A stretch of 64,000 nucleotides of DNA from Phytoseiulus persimilis (GCA_037576195.1 CM075103.1:24862001-24926000); one strand, 5' to 3'; numbered from the stretch's first letter, positions 10,735 through 21,267 are shown. Notes: generated by a model from the sequence alone, not told the origin. Numbers and translations are program-made.

Positions 10735-12828
10735 ATGTCACTTGTAGTGCGGTCTCCGGTGCGGAAGAAAGACTCCGATGCGGAGACTCGAAGAACCGAA
10801 GTAGAAAACCCGGAGGCGGAGACGCTAGATGCTGACGAACACCTCGAATATGCTGAGACCGAGCATACGATCGAGACCGAACAAGGAGCACCACAGACAG
10901 AAATTCGCACCGAGAGGCCAGTCGGTCCGAAAATACGGCAGATAGAAGCTCCATCAGGGTCTACGGTCAGAGTCGGGAAAGACGATGGAACAATATCAAT
11001 CAGCGTGGACAGGAAAAGAAAGCAGCAATCCCCGGCGAAGGAAGAGCTAGAAAAGAGGAGTAGGAAAATTGATCTGGAGAAGGAGGTTTCTGACAGAATT
11101 GAGAGTATGATCCGGCAGAAAGTTGAGAAACTCAAGAGTATCGAGGTGCAGAATACGGCCAGGGAGGTCAAGACACTGACGAGGGAGCTTCTCCGCGCAA
11201 CCGACAGATTGGAAAGGGAGGTTCTTGGACTGATACAGGACAAGCTGACGGAGTCAGTGGAGACAACACCCACGGAAAGAGCCGGCCCCTGCGAAGTATG
11301 CAAGAAGCGACAAGAAGCAGAGGCGAACAAGCAGAACTCAAAAAGAAAGCTCGAAGAAGAGAAGGCAGCAGAAATCAAGGAGGAACTCGGACAGCTGAAT
11401 AACTTGGCGGATATCGTAGATCTAGTGGAGAAACCATGGCCAAGACAGGCTTACGAGAAGATCATGCCCTCAAGAGCCGGAATCGTGAGCAGCAGAGGAT
11501 GTAGAGTCCTGCTCCACAGCAGTGAGGACAAGGATGAGAGAACAAAGGGTGTCATCCAGCAGCTCTCCAAATTCTTTCCAGCGGTCAAAGACATAGACAG
11601 CTTGGAAGAAGGAGAAGTGGCGACTACAGTAGCGCTCCTTTCCCCGAATCTGCTCAGGGCGGATGGAAGGAACTCAGCAGCGGACGAAATTACGCTCATC
11701 GTTGGCAAGGTCAAGAAAGAGGCGACTTCGATGGACACGGTCGAAATCTTGAACAAGATCGCCGAGAAAGTCAAAATTGCTCAACACAAGGAAGGCGAGA
11801 AAGCTATCATCCGACTGCCGAACAACGCGGACTCGGAGAAGTACCGAAATATCGCTGAAGCCTGCTGGGTAATTAACCAGGTGAAGTGGGGAGCAGAAAT
11901 CTCAACCAAGGCCCACAAAAACTACGACAGGATCCGGACGGAAGCCAGCAGAGAAGTCAAAAAGAATCCCCGAAGACACAACCAGGGCTCGGTTCTCGTA
12001 GAGGCTAATGGGGCGAGCTTCGCGGATGTCCTCAAAAATCTTCGAGGCAGTGTCAACTCGAGGGAGCTGGGAATCGAAATCAACGGTGTCAAGAGTACAG
12101 AAGACGGCAAATTACAGCTGCAAGTCAGAGAAAGAAGGAGCGGAGGGCAAGAAAGGTTAGCGAAGTATATCCTGGAGAACCTCAACCTCAACACCGAAGT
12201 CCGAGGGCCGCCCCTGAATGCTACGGTGATGATATCTCGGATGGATCTGATCACCGATGAAGCAGAAATCGAGAGCGAAATCCGGAAGATCCTCGGACGC
12301 AAGGAGCCTGGGTACATCCGAGTTGAAAAGATCAGAGAAGGACTCAGAGGAGATCGAACAGCCTTGGTCAGACTATCAAGAGTTGACGCAGAAAGAATCA
12401 TCCAAATCGGCAAGATACGGATCGGATGGCAACTCTGCCACATCAGGTCGTGGGTCGAAGTGCCGATTTGGTTCAGATGTCAGGGAGTGGGTCATAAGGC
12501 CAATACCTGCACAGCGCCGGAGACGAAAGCTAGGATATGCTACAGATGCGGAGGAGCTGGACACGTAGGAAAAGATTGCCAAACAGAAGAGGTGAAATGC
12601 ACCAGCTGTGAAGCCGTCGGTCACTCAGCCTACTCGTCGATATGCCCGAACTACCGGGACATTGTACAGAGGATCAAAGATAGGACCAAGATGGGACAAC
12701 GGTCGGAACAGAGGGGAGCACCAGTAGCAGAACCACCTCATCGGGAGAACAACCAGCGCACAGCTGATGCTCAAGGATGGAAGACGATGATCGCTGGGAA
12801 GGCAGTACCAACCACGCACCCTCAATGA
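10735..12828 (+). CDS. LINE ORF1 protein (Gag-like, three CCHC knuckles)
   Basis: This is the RNA-binding protein of the retrotransposon; it packages element RNA and takes it to the nucleus. Only GTG opens the frame upstream, so I take the first ATG at 10735, giving about 697 residues. The N-terminal third is acidic and lysine-rich, with coiled-coil-like heptads near residues 100-160. Three zinc knuckles follow one another at about residues 585-650: CQGVGHKANTC (atypical first half), CYRCGGAGHVGKDC and CTSCEAVGHSAYSSIC. The C-terminus reads GWKTMIAGKAVPTTHPQ. The stop TGA lies inside ATGATG, so it overlaps the likely ORF2 start. No internal stop or frameshift is seen. Confidence 0.9.
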   Translation: MSLVVRSPVRKKDSDAETRRTEVENPEAETLDADEHLEYAETEHTIETEQGAPQTEIRTERPVGPKIRQIEAPSGSTVRVGKDDGTISISVDRKRKQQSPAKEELEKRSRKIDLEKEVSDRIESMIRQKVEKLKSIEVQNTAREVKTLTRELLRATDRLEREVLGLIQDKLTESVETTPTERAGPCEVCKKRQEAEANKQNSKRKLEEEKAAEIKEELGQLNNLADIVDLVEKPWPRQAYEKIMPSRAGIVSSRGCRVLLHSSEDKDERTKGVIQQLSKFFPAVKDIDSLEEGEVATTVALLSPNLLRADGRNSAADEITLIVGKVKKEATSMDTVEILNKIAEKVKIAQHKEGEKAIIRLPNNADSEKYRNIAEACWVINQVKWGAEISTKAHKNYDRIRTEASREVKKNPRRHNQGSVLVEANGASFADVLKNLRGSVNSRELGIEINGVKSTEDGKLQLQVRERRSGGQERLAKYILENLNLNTEVRGPPLNATVMISRMDLITDEAEIESEIRKILGRKEPGYIRVEKIREGLRGDRTALVRLSRVDAERIIQIGKIRIGWQLCHIRSWVEVPIWFRCQGVGHKANTCTAPETKARICYRCGGAGHVGKDCQTEEVKCTSCEAVGHSAYSSICPNYRDIVQRIKDRTKMGQRSEQRGAPVAEPPHRENNQRTADAQGWKTMIAGKAVPTTHPQ

Positions 12829-12830
12829 TG
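12824..12830 (+). promoter_or_regulatory. ORF1 stop / ORF2 start overlap (aATGATG)
   Basis: The TGA ending ORF1 (12826-12828) is embedded in two adjacent ATG codons of the ORF2 frame. The same arrangement (caATGA) occurs in the independent R1-clade copy on the minus strand near 51672-51675. R1-clade elements such as SART1 are known to use an overlapping stop/start for termination-reinitiation, so this is a plausible translational coupling site. That it works here is inference. Confidence 0.65.
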
Positions 12831-15800
12831 TTGAAGACTCTCCAGATCAACCCAAACCGCTCAAGAGCGGCGCTTGCGATTTTAGAAGACAGAGTTGGAC
12901 GGGAGGGTATTGACATCTGTGTCATCAGTGAGGCTAACAAGAAGCTATCAGAAACAAAAGGAAGAAGGGATGAAGGATGGATAGCCGATGAGTCTGGGGA
13001 CACAGCAATATGGGTCGCCGGAGCTTGCGCAATCGCAGAAAGAAGCTCGACAAGAGGAATCACCAGGATTACACTGGCGGAGGAGAAGGCTCACCTCTTA
13101 AGCTGTTATTTTTCACCTAACAGAGACTTTGAAGAATTCGTAGAATACTTGCAAGACATAGAAGGGATTATCCGCGGACTCAGAGGTCGTATATTTGTGG
13201 CTGGAGATTTCAACGCACACGCAACCATCTGGGGAAGCTCGGTCACAGATGCCAGAGGGAGGGAACTCGAGGAGATGCTGGCACGAAATGGACTTTTCAT
13301 CATAAACGATGGAGCGGTTCCTACCCTCTGCAGAGCGCAGTCTTCGTCGTTCATAGACCTACTGGCAACAACCTCCCCAGCTGATATCACTGAATGGAAA
13401 GTCCAAGAAGATCTCGAGTCCCTAAGCGACCATTTGTATATAGAATACAATATCAGCACTGCGGCTCGCAAAACGCCGGAGGAGCTGAATCGAAGTTGGA
13501 GAATCAAAAACCTCAACCGAGAAGTCCTCCTGGAGTACATTGATAAAGCATGTAAGGAAATCGAGGATCGAGATTTACCGGCGGATGAGCACACAGTCAA
13601 CAAAATCCTCACGGCGGCTTGCTCCGAGGCGATCCCTTGGACATCACCACACATACGGGGGAAAAGACCCTCTCACTGGTGGACGAAACAGGTAGCCGAC
13701 CTGAGAAGATTATGTGTCAGAGCGAGGAGAAGTCTCAAGAGATCGAGGAGGAATGCGGACTCCCACCCCGGTGAGGTAGAAGGCTACCGAGCAGCGTACT
13801 CGAGGGCAAGGAAAGAATTCCAGATGGGCGTATTTGACGCGAAAAGAGCTAGCTGGAGGGAACTCACGGATCGGCTCAGGGTAGACGTCTGGGGACTTCC
13901 TTATCAAATTATCCGGGAGAAGCTGGGAAAGAGAAAACTCAAGATACCGACTGATAAGATACTTGAGGCAGTGAGGAAGCTTTTCCCTGCTGGGACCCCT
14001 TTCGAGAGGGAGGAGTTTCAAATCCACGCAGCGGACATCCCTCCAGTTACCGAAGAGGAAGTGTTGGCTGCTGCCGAGAGAGTGGCTCCGAGGAAGGCTC
14101 CGGGCCCGGACAAGGTCCCACCGGAGGTTACGAAGATACTTCTTGCGAGATGGCCCGGCGTCATCAGGAAGACGACTGATCAAATTCTAAGAAGAGGCAT
14201 CTTCCCTAAAGCTTGGAAGACTGCTAAACTAGTACTCATCCCGAAGCAGGGCAAAAAAGACGCCTATCGGCCAATCTGCCTTCTGAACACGGTAGCGAAG
14301 GCGGTCGAGTCAATCCTCAACCGAAGGCTTCAGGAGGAGCTCGAGGAGGAAGGCAGGCTCTCAGACAACCAATTCGGCTTCAGGCAAGGCCGATCCACTC
14401 TTTCGGCACTGGAGAACGTCATGAAGATAGTAGAAAAAGAGAAGCAAAGACCCTGGCAAAGTCGGAACAGATGTCTCATGGTTCTCTTGGACGTTAAGAA
14501 CGCCTTCAACTCGATTGAGTGGAGCGTCATTCTGACCAGCCTCAAGAAACGCAACATCTCCCCCTACCTTCGAAGGGTACTCGGATCCTACCTCCAGGAC
14601 CGCTACATTGTCGATGAAGAAGGGAAAACGCACAGGATGACAGCAGGGGTCCCGCAAGGGTCGGTGCTCGGACCGACGCTCTGGAACATCGGCTATGACG
14701 ATGTACTCCGTGTCAGGCTGCCGGAAGGCGCAACAACAATAGCCTACGCAGATGACTTAGCGCTGGTCACCATGAGCAGATCGATTGAGGAACTCGAAGA
14801 AATAACTCAAGATTCACTAGACGCAATATCTCAGTGGATGAGGGAAAACTCTCTCTCCCTGGCACCGGAGAAGACGGAAGCTGTCATGCTAATGAAGGGA
14901 AGAGCGGAAAGGATCCCACAGTTTCATATCGAGGGACACCCAGTCCTTGTGACCCGCTCGGTAAGATATCTGGGAGTCAGGCTGCAGTCTCAGGCGACGG
15001 GAGTGGAGCATGTCAAAGCAGCCACGGAACGAGCGGCGAGGGCCGCGGCGGACATAGCCAAGATCCTTCCCCGTACCCATGGAGCGAGTGAGGCGCAGCG
15101 GAGGATGCTTGCCACGGTGTCTCAGTCGATCGCGCTCTACGCGGCACCGATCTGGGCGCCGGCCGCGCTCAAATTCCAGAAAAACCGAACGGCCCTAGAG
15201 CGAGCACAACGGGTCAGTGGGATTCGGATTGCTCGCTGCTACCGAACTGTCTCTACGGTCGCGATTATGGTTCTCGCCAGGATCATTCCATGGTCATTGC
15301 TGGCAGACGAGCGCACCGAGTTGCACAGAATCAAGCGAATCGAAGAACGGCAACACAATTCTGATACGCAGGAGGAGCAATGTGGGACTGAGGACGCCAT
15401 AAGGGAGGATACCTTTGCCAAGTGGCAGTCGCAGTGGAATACAGCGTCGCACGGAAGATGGACACACACATGTATCCCAGATGTAAAAAGATGGTATTAT
15501 AGGACATTCGGAGAACTCACGTATTACACCTCGCAGATGCTCACAGGCCACGGGTCGTTCCAGAAGTTCCTTTACTCGATCGGGAAAGCCCCGAGCACGA
15601 CCTGTATCTACTGCGATAGTGGAGAGGAAGATGATGCGCACCACACCATATTGGCGTGTTCCGCATTTAGCGCACAGCGGACAGCCTTGCAGGGCGGCAC
15701 TGTGCCGGAACTTGTAGAGCAGATGATGACCTCCGAGAACGAATGGGACAGGATCAGCCGGAAGGTCGCCTGTGTCCTCAAAAAGAAGGAAGTCCTCGCG

Positions 15801-15872
15801 CGACTCAAGTCGACGCCTCAGCAGCAAGTGCCCTCCCCGGCTCCGACCACAGCTGGACCCCCATCGCGGTAG
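12825..15872 (+). CDS. LINE ORF2: AP-type endonuclease and reverse transcriptase
   Basis: ORF2 nicks target DNA and copies element RNA there (target-primed reverse transcription). The frame is open from an ATG at 12777; I prefer the ATGs at 12825/12828, which overlap the ORF1 stop and sit just before the conserved LKTLQINPNRSRAA. The endonuclease spans about residues 5-225: GDFNAHATIWGSS (Asp/Asn), and LSDHLYIEY with the catalytic SDH. The RT domain lies at about residues 410-700: RKAPGPDKVPPEV, LLDVKNAFNSIEW, GVPQGSVLGPTLWN, and the catalytic YADD in IAYADDLAL. The C-terminus has LTGHGSFQKFLYSIGK and a CCHC finger (CIYCDSGEEDDAHHTILAC). The length (about 1015 residues) suits the R1 clade. 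No RNase H domain is visible. Confidence 0.92.
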   Translation: MMLKTLQINPNRSRAALAILEDRVGREGIDICVISEANKKLSETKGRRDEGWIADESGDTAIWVAGACAIAERSSTRGITRITLAEEKAHLLSCYFSPNRDFEEFVEYLQDIEGIIRGLRGRIFVAGDFNAHATIWGSSVTDARGRELEEMLARNGLFIINDGAVPTLCRAQSSSFIDLLATTSPADITEWKVQEDLESLSDHLYIEYNISTAARKTPEELNRSWRIKNLNREVLLEYIDKACKEIEDRDLPADEHTVNKILTAACSEAIPWTSPHIRGKRPSHWWTKQVADLRRLCVRARRSLKRSRRNADSHPGEVEGYRAAYSRARKEFQMGVFDAKRASWRELTDRLRVDVWGLPYQIIREKLGKRKLKIPTDKILEAVRKLFPAGTPFEREEFQIHAADIPPVTEEEVLAAAERVAPRKAPGPDKVPPEVTKILLARWPGVIRKTTDQILRRGIFPKAWKTAKLVLIPKQGKKDAYRPICLLNTVAKAVESILNRRLQEELEEEGRLSDNQFGFRQGRSTLSALENVMKIVEKEKQRPWQSRNRCLMVLLDVKNAFNSIEWSVILTSLKKRNISPYLRRVLGSYLQDRYIVDEEGKTHRMTAGVPQGSVLGPTLWNIGYDDVLRVRLPEGATTIAYADDLALVTMSRSIEELEEITQDSLDAISQWMRENSLSLAPEKTEAVMLMKGRAERIPQFHIEGHPVLVTRSVRYLGVRLQSQATGVEHVKAATERAARAAADIAKILPRTHGASEAQRRMLATVSQSIALYAAPIWAPAALKFQKNRTALERAQRVSGIRIARCYRTVSTVAIMVLARIIPWSLLADERTELHRIKRIEERQHNSDTQEEQCGTEDAIREDTFAKWQSQWNTASHGRWTHTCIPDVKRWYYRTFGELTYYTSQMLTGHGSFQKFLYSIGKAPSTTCIYCDSGEEDDAHHTILACSAFSAQRTALQGGTVPELVEQMMTSENEWDRISRKVACVLKKKEVLARLKSTPQQQVPSPAPTTAGPPSR

Positions 15873-16136
15873 AGACGATGTGAAACAATGAGAAGTGTAA
15901 ATATTTGAGGGCAGAAATTAGTGAAGTTAGGCCTCCGCCGACCCGGAAGTAATGTTAACGAAGGGTGCCTGTCAACAGATATCCCGGGTAGTCCCCAGTC
16001 GGCGGAAGGCGGAGATAGGTGTGTTTTTTAGAGGAATCACCTCAGTACCAGAGCAACGGACGTGTCCCATCTCTGGTCTCCGAAGGAATTTTTCACACCA
16101 CACTCCAAAAAAAAAAAAAAAAAAGGTTAGAAAACC

Positions 16137-17240
16137 GAATTGATTACAATGCTTCATCTTATTCGCCAGGTTGAGCCGGTAGAACTCCGCGTCGAAATTC
16201 ATCCTTTCCCGGGCAATAACGAAAGAAAGCGGCCCTCTTGCTGACACTGCAGAATTGTTGTAGAAGGAAAGCCTACTCGCCAGGGGCGATGATCCCCCCG
16301 ACCTCGCGTCGCTGGGTCTTCCCACCAGAGTCGAAACTGACGCGGATGAATGAACTTCATTGCCTCCTTTGATGTGTAGGGTATGACTGGCTTCTGAAAT
16401 CGAACTTGAGTTGCCACGCGTGTCACCCGAAAGAGGCGTTCCCGGTGTTCAGTTTCAGGAATGTAAGAAAGGTCACAAATGACTGACTGACGTCTGAAGA
16501 CGTCTGCATTCTTCTACAAGCCATGGCTGCGCGATTTGAATGTTAACCTTAACGAAGTTGGGATGAAACTTCCGACACCCGCTAATAGCCGATGAGGATC
16601 TCACTGGTCGTATGCCCCTGGAGACTTCTTGCGACGAATGAGAGATAATCGTCGATTCCGGGACATGATCCCTGGATGCCTGTTCAAGGCTCAAACAATG
16701 GTGTCGTTCTCAAATCGGGGCGGAGTCTTGTCTATTTTTCGCTCGTACACAGAACATACATACCATGGTTCACTCCAACTGATTGAGGAGACTCGCTTCG
16801 CTCATCGGTTGAGCAACTGCTCGTTGTGCGGTGAAATAGTCGAACCGATGACCCGCTTGGGAGGAAGAGTCTCCAAACGTTCCATCCGAGCTCCGAGGAC
16901 TTCGATCAGCTGGAATCATTTTTGTGTCCCTCTTGGAGACGCTTCATGCGATATTCTGGGGAAACGAAACTTGGGAGCCGGTCCACGGACTCCCAGTGAC
17001 TTGAAGACCTCCTGTTCTTGACCACTCATTCCGGTATTGATTGAGTGCAGGCTGGTTGCTCCCTGTGAATAGAGCACTCCAGATGTCGGATCTACGCACT
17101 GAAGATCGAAGGTTAAACTGGGGAGAGTCCAACCGTGCAAGGGACTCTGGTCCCGAGAAAAGGGTTGTTGTCGGAGAGAATCCCGGATATACGCTCTGAT
17201 GCCGAGAAATTTGAGCGGACATATGGAGATTCATGAAGCG
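16137..17240 (-). pseudogene. 'MSGQEQ' family copy 2, N-terminal and middle part
   Basis: Starting near 17035 on the minus strand, the frame reads MSGQEQEVFKSLGVRGPAP, nearly the same DNA as copy 1 at 2605. Upstream the related frame carries QCVDPTSGVLYSQGATSLHS (17100-17040). Downstream, protein-like segments in different frames include VRFQKPVIPYTSKEAMKFIH (about 16410-16340) and SFVIARERMNFDAEFYRLNL (about 16220-16165), which reach the LINE insertion point. Several stops and frame changes separate them, so it is either a decayed gene or one with introns that I cannot place. The continuation is at 9930-10190. Function unknown; it could be an envelope-like or other viral/retroviral gene, but I have no firm match. 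Confidence 0.45.
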
Positions 17241-18101
17241 GACGTTGGTCTCCGGAAAGAGATGTTGTGCGCTACGGCCTCTAGAGTCGACAGGATGTCG
17301 CGATCGTTGTACTTTAAGGTGAGGTCGGAGAGCCTAATTTGCCGGTCTCGGTATACGTGCTTCGTTGACGGACACCCGCCCTGTGCGAGCGAGCTCACTA
17401 TTATGAATTCGGTGAGTCCTTGCTCGACTTTCAAGTGCTCGACAACCCTGGAAAAAGTGGGATACACACCCGATTCGGCCGGCAAAAGCTGCGTCATCAT
17501 CATCATTGGAAACGCTTCGCTCGAATGTTCGTTCCGCTCGAATGTTCGTTCCGCTCGAATATTCGTTTCCGACCAGATGTTCGCTCCGCTCAAATTTACG
17601 TCCCGCTCGAATTCACTTTCCGCTCAGAATACCGGACCCCTAACGCTCTAGCGTTCGTCAACGCGGGATCCTGCGGTGCGGCGTAGTTTCCTGGATAAAC
17701 TCTGCCGCTGGCGAAACCGGAGTAGCCAAGGCTTGTCGCATGTTGAAATAGTCCGAGGACCTGGTGTCGTGGCTCATGGCTGGGGGGTCAATGCCATCCA
17801 ATTACCTTGGTCGAGCCAGACAGCCGTGCATTGCCTTCTTGTGGCTCTCGCGGAGGTTCTCCTTACACCACTCCGCATGCTCGCGGATCCAGCGAAAGGT
17901 TGACGGAACGATTTCAGCCACATACCTCCGGAGCTTGAAGAGCGGCCGTAGCCCGCAGTGGCCGTGGAGTTAGAGCCTTGCGTCGTACCACGCGTTGGGA
18001 CAGGCTCTGGTTTCAGCAGCGCGGCCTCGATATCCAAGTAGAGAACCGGAAGTCCGCCCACCTCCACGAACATGTTGTTAGAGTGGATGGCTCCACGAGA
18101 G
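17240..18101. other. Protein-like minus-strand ORF and spacer
   Basis: The minus-strand frame 17593-17231 (120 codons) reads RQIRLSDLTLKYNDRDILST and continues towards the 'MSGQEQ' copy 2, so it may be the upstream part of that gene. Its first third lies over a minisatellite and is probably not original coding sequence. Nothing recognisable lies at 17660-18101. Confidence 0.35.
17515..17635 (+). repeat. Short minisatellite, about 17-bp unit
   Basis: Six to seven imperfect units built on CGCTCGAATGTTCGTTC run in tandem; the first three are nearly identical and later ones drift. Confidence 0.75.
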
Positions 18102-20705
18102 CAGTGGTGGGCAAAATCATAATCATGATTGTGATTATACTATGATTAAAATCGTGATCAAAATCACAGAATCAACAAAATCACAATCACTGTTGTGATT
18201 ATAATCATAATCACAGTCCCCCTGTGATTCTGCCGTAATTATATCCGTAATCATGATTTTTTTTCTAGAAACAGGATTTTGGGGATGGTTGAAACGTAGT
18301 CGGGGGTTTTCGGGGGTCGCTGAGCACGATGCAGATATTAGTTTTACTCTATCTATCCATCCTGACGCAGAATACGTGAGGAGGCCAGATTCATGATAGC
18401 GATTTCGGCGTCGTCATCCGACATTCTTGAAAACAAGGATTCTGGGGACGGTGGAGACGTTGTTGAGGGTTTTCGGGGGTCGCTGAGCACGATGCAGATA
18501 TTAGTTCTACTCTATCTATCCATCCTGACGCAGAATAGGTTGAGCAGACGTGATTCATGATAGCGATATCGATGATGGTCTTGGTTCCTCGCGCAAGTGA
18601 CTGCAGCCATGAAGTTGAACGGAACCATATGCAAGCGGTACACTCCAAAGACGGCCACATCCGCATCGAAAGTCGCTCGATCCTGAGTTGCCTTCGCTCG
18701 TCTTCCAATTTGTGCTTGAGCAAGTTCATCTTCTTGCTCCGTAACCAGCAGACGCAATCGTCGTGCTCACGGTTCAAAGTGTATGTTCACGCGGTCAGAT
18801 AGCTACTCATAATGGCTGCGAGCGATGCATCTCCCCTGAGAGAAGTAACGCTGGCCGTACGACACGCTCGCGACGACTCATGTCGATATCCGGAACGAAG
18901 TCTTCAGGACGATGAGTATTACCGCTGTTTGTTTGAAATGTCCACTGCCAATCACGGAGAGAAAGTTTCCATCGCTTGCACATCGAATTTAGTCACTCAT
19001 CTCAGAAAGCATCGTGGTGTAGGGTTCTCGACTGCCTTCTTGGAATGGATGAGCGACAAACGCTACGCGTTCGTAGCTCGCAATCCGAGACGATCCAGCG
19101 AGCCCGAGTGCTCGAATCCCGGCCAACACTTCAGTAACATCTTGATGATGCCTTGGTCAAGTTTGTGGTGAACACCATGATTCAGCTGCGCGTTGTCGAG
19201 TTGGGTCTTTCAGAGATCTATTGAACGTGCTCGACATGAAACGTAAAGGCTTGAAGCTCATGAGCCGCCGAACGCTTGCCCGGAGAGTGCGAAACGAGTA
19301 TGCGCAGTATTGCATTCACTTGTCACGGCTGCTAGCCCGAACAGCCTGGGTCGCGACGACTGCAGACATTTGGTCAGGAGGAAAGCGTAGTTTTTTGGGC
19401 ATGACCGTCCATTGGCTAGACGCGCATGACACTCGAAAATCAGCGCCGTTAGCCTGCCGGCGGTTCCCTGGCCCGACACGTTCGACAAGATTGCTCAGCT
19501 GGTGAATGACATTCACGCCTCTTTCGGAATCGCGAATCGAAAAATCAAGGTCGTGATCACGGACAACGGTTCGAACTTCGTGAAAGCGTTCGCTGAATTC
19601 GGCGTGGACACCAGCAAGGTCGACCTCGGTCTCCAGGACCCCGGCAAAGGCGGGACCTCAACCGAGGCACAAGTCGAAAGCCCAATGCAGTTTGGAGGTT
19701 AAAACGAAGAAGACGAAACGGTTAGTAATGATATTTCTTGACTCTGGACAAGGATCCATGGAAAGATCGATGCAACAGATGCTACCGCAAAAGCATGTGA
19801 CACTTCACTCTATGATTCCATCTTTGGAACCGTTGCCTGTTACAGCCCGACGCAACCAGCAAGTCCACGTTCGGAGGAGCCAGCACCCCGCAAGAGGATA
19901 CCTTTACCGACGACGAGGCTGAGGAAACCAACAGCACGAACGACGACTTCGACGGACCCCAGGCATACGACGAGCAGTCAGAGTTCGACCCGTGGGAGCC
20001 TCTCCATGTAGAAATATTCCGTCTCCCGGCGCACGCCAGATGCGCGTCGCACACCCTGGCTCTGTGCGCTATCACCGACGTCAAGAACCTCCTGAGGGAA
20101 GAGCAGCATGACGCGCTAGCGACGCTCCATGAATCGGTTCTAGCCAACAGCAACGTGCTGTGGCACCCGAGTCAGTTACCGAAATCAGCAGAGGTGATTC
20201 AAAGAATCACGGGCAATTGTCTGACTCGCCCGATCGCAACCCGATGGAACAGTCTGCACAACAGCCTGGAATGTTTGCTGGACTCGAGAGAACAGCTCCC
20301 CGACCTATATAAATAAGCCCTGGGGCCGCAGGAATTTAGTAGCGATGATTCCAGCTCGGTGTGTTGCCCAATAGGACAGCGCTTCGGTATTGTCGGCCCA
20401 TTGCCGAAACCTTGCTCCAGAGCGTCCAGAGATAGAGTAAAACTAACGCATGCATCGTGCTCAGCGACACCGAAAACCCCCGACTACGTTTCAACCATCC
20501 CCGAAATCCTGTTCTTAAAGAAAATCCTATGATTACGGATATGATATTGGCATGATCGTGATTATGATCATGATTACAATCATAATCGTGATCATCATCA
20601 TAGGGCCTGAGAGTCATCAATCATCATGATCAATCATCATGAAAATCATGAAAAATCATCAGAAAATCATGATCATAATCATGATTATGATTTTGCCCAA
20701 CACTG
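18102..20705 (+). mobile_element. hAT transposon, defective, with long subterminal repeats
   Basis: The ends are CAGTGGTGGGCAAAATCATA at the left and its near complement at 20686-20705 (the right end read inward begins CAGTGTTGGGCAAAATCATA), typical hAT termini. The outer 160 bp of each end are AT-rich words of the type ATCATGATTATGATT. Further in, a unit of about 140 bp containing GGTCGCTGAGCACGATGCAG occurs twice in direct order (18269-18410 and 18431-18571) and once inverted (about 20440-20516). No matching 8-bp duplication is seen (cacgagag versus atactcgg), so one flank may have been rearranged. The BEL element starts 16 bp beyond the right end. Confidence 0.85.
18812..20316 (+). pseudogene. 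hAT transposase pseudogene
   Basis: In order: a short zinc-finger-like region (CLFEMSTANHGEKVSIACTS, HLRKHRG; 18930-19015), TADIWSGGKRSFLGMTVHW (about 19360-19420), KSAPLACRRF, IHASFGIANRKIKVVITDNG with SNFVKAF (19510-19590), an acidic linker, and LPAHARCASHTLALCAITDV then TRPIATRWNSLHNSLECLL (20010-20290). These correspond to the BED-type finger, RNase-H-like core and insertion domain of hAT transposases. Frames change at about 19170, 19470 and 19650. The stop at 20316 comes before any hATC dimerisation block, which is absent. A non-functional copy. Confidence 0.8.
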
Positions 20706-20721
20706 ATACTCGGGTATGTGT

Positions 20722-21163
20722 TGTGGCCCACACTAGTTGAACTACCTCGAAAAGGAAAACTCCGAAGTACTGTAACCGCGTGGTTGCGCACTCTTTGACG
20801 AACGTCGACGTTGTGTTCGCTCCAGCCATGACCGCTCGCAGCGACAATCTTGTCGCTGTCGCTTCTGGCGCGTCCTCTGCGCTCCGACCAAGCGGAGACC
20901 GCGGATCATCGACTGGAGCTGGGTCTTGTGCGCAACCACTCCTGACTTTATTCCACCGGAAATGCTCCCCTGAGTAACTGATTCAATGATGATAATGCAA
21001 GGGAATAAACACACTGAAGTCTAGACTCGTGTCGTTGTCGTTGGCCGTCTGAGCACCCAACGTCAACTCGATCTGATGAACGTGTTGTGTGTAGTTGTGC
21101 TTTTGGTTCCGTTGGGTGTGTGTAGCAAGACTCTCTGCGCTACGGCCTGTGCCGTACGCCACA
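20722..21163 (-). repeat. BEL/Pao 3' LTR
   Basis: Given the minus-strand gene, this is the downstream LTR. It matches the other LTR except at one base (gactttatt here, gaatttatt there, near 20944). A short G-rich run on the coding strand just inside it (21164-21172) is a candidate polypurine tract, though a weak one. Confidence 0.95.
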
Positions 21164-21267
21164 GACCCCCCGGGAATTCCGACTGCCGGAATTAGAACCG
21201 AGGATCGGACTGATCCCAACCGGGAATACTTCCCCGAAACGCGGGTGAAGATTGCGAATTTGAGAAT

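Larger units (their letters stand above)
10203..16124 (+). mobile_element. Full-length R1-clade non-LTR retrotransposon with two open ORFs and poly(A)
   Basis: The element is about 5.9 kb with a 5' untranslated region of some 530 bp, ORF1, ORF2 and an A tail at about 16107-16124. An exact 12-bp duplication, ggttagaaaacc, flanks it (10191-10202 and 16125-16136), so both ends are defined and the copy is not 5'-truncated. Both ORFs are open throughout. The clade call comes from the RNxxRS-type start of the endonuclease, the C-terminal TGHG and CCHC motifs, and ORF1 with three CCHC knuckles. Unlike R1 proper, it is not in 28S rDNA. Confidence 0.9.

Noticed and set aside
17231..17593. A host gene made of HAT-like or filament repeats (ERNEHSSE type)
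   Set aside because: The repetitive part is translated minisatellite.
18094..20713. Target duplication of the hAT at 18102
   Set aside because: Flanking 8-mers cacgagag and atactcgg do not match, so I do not claim a duplication.
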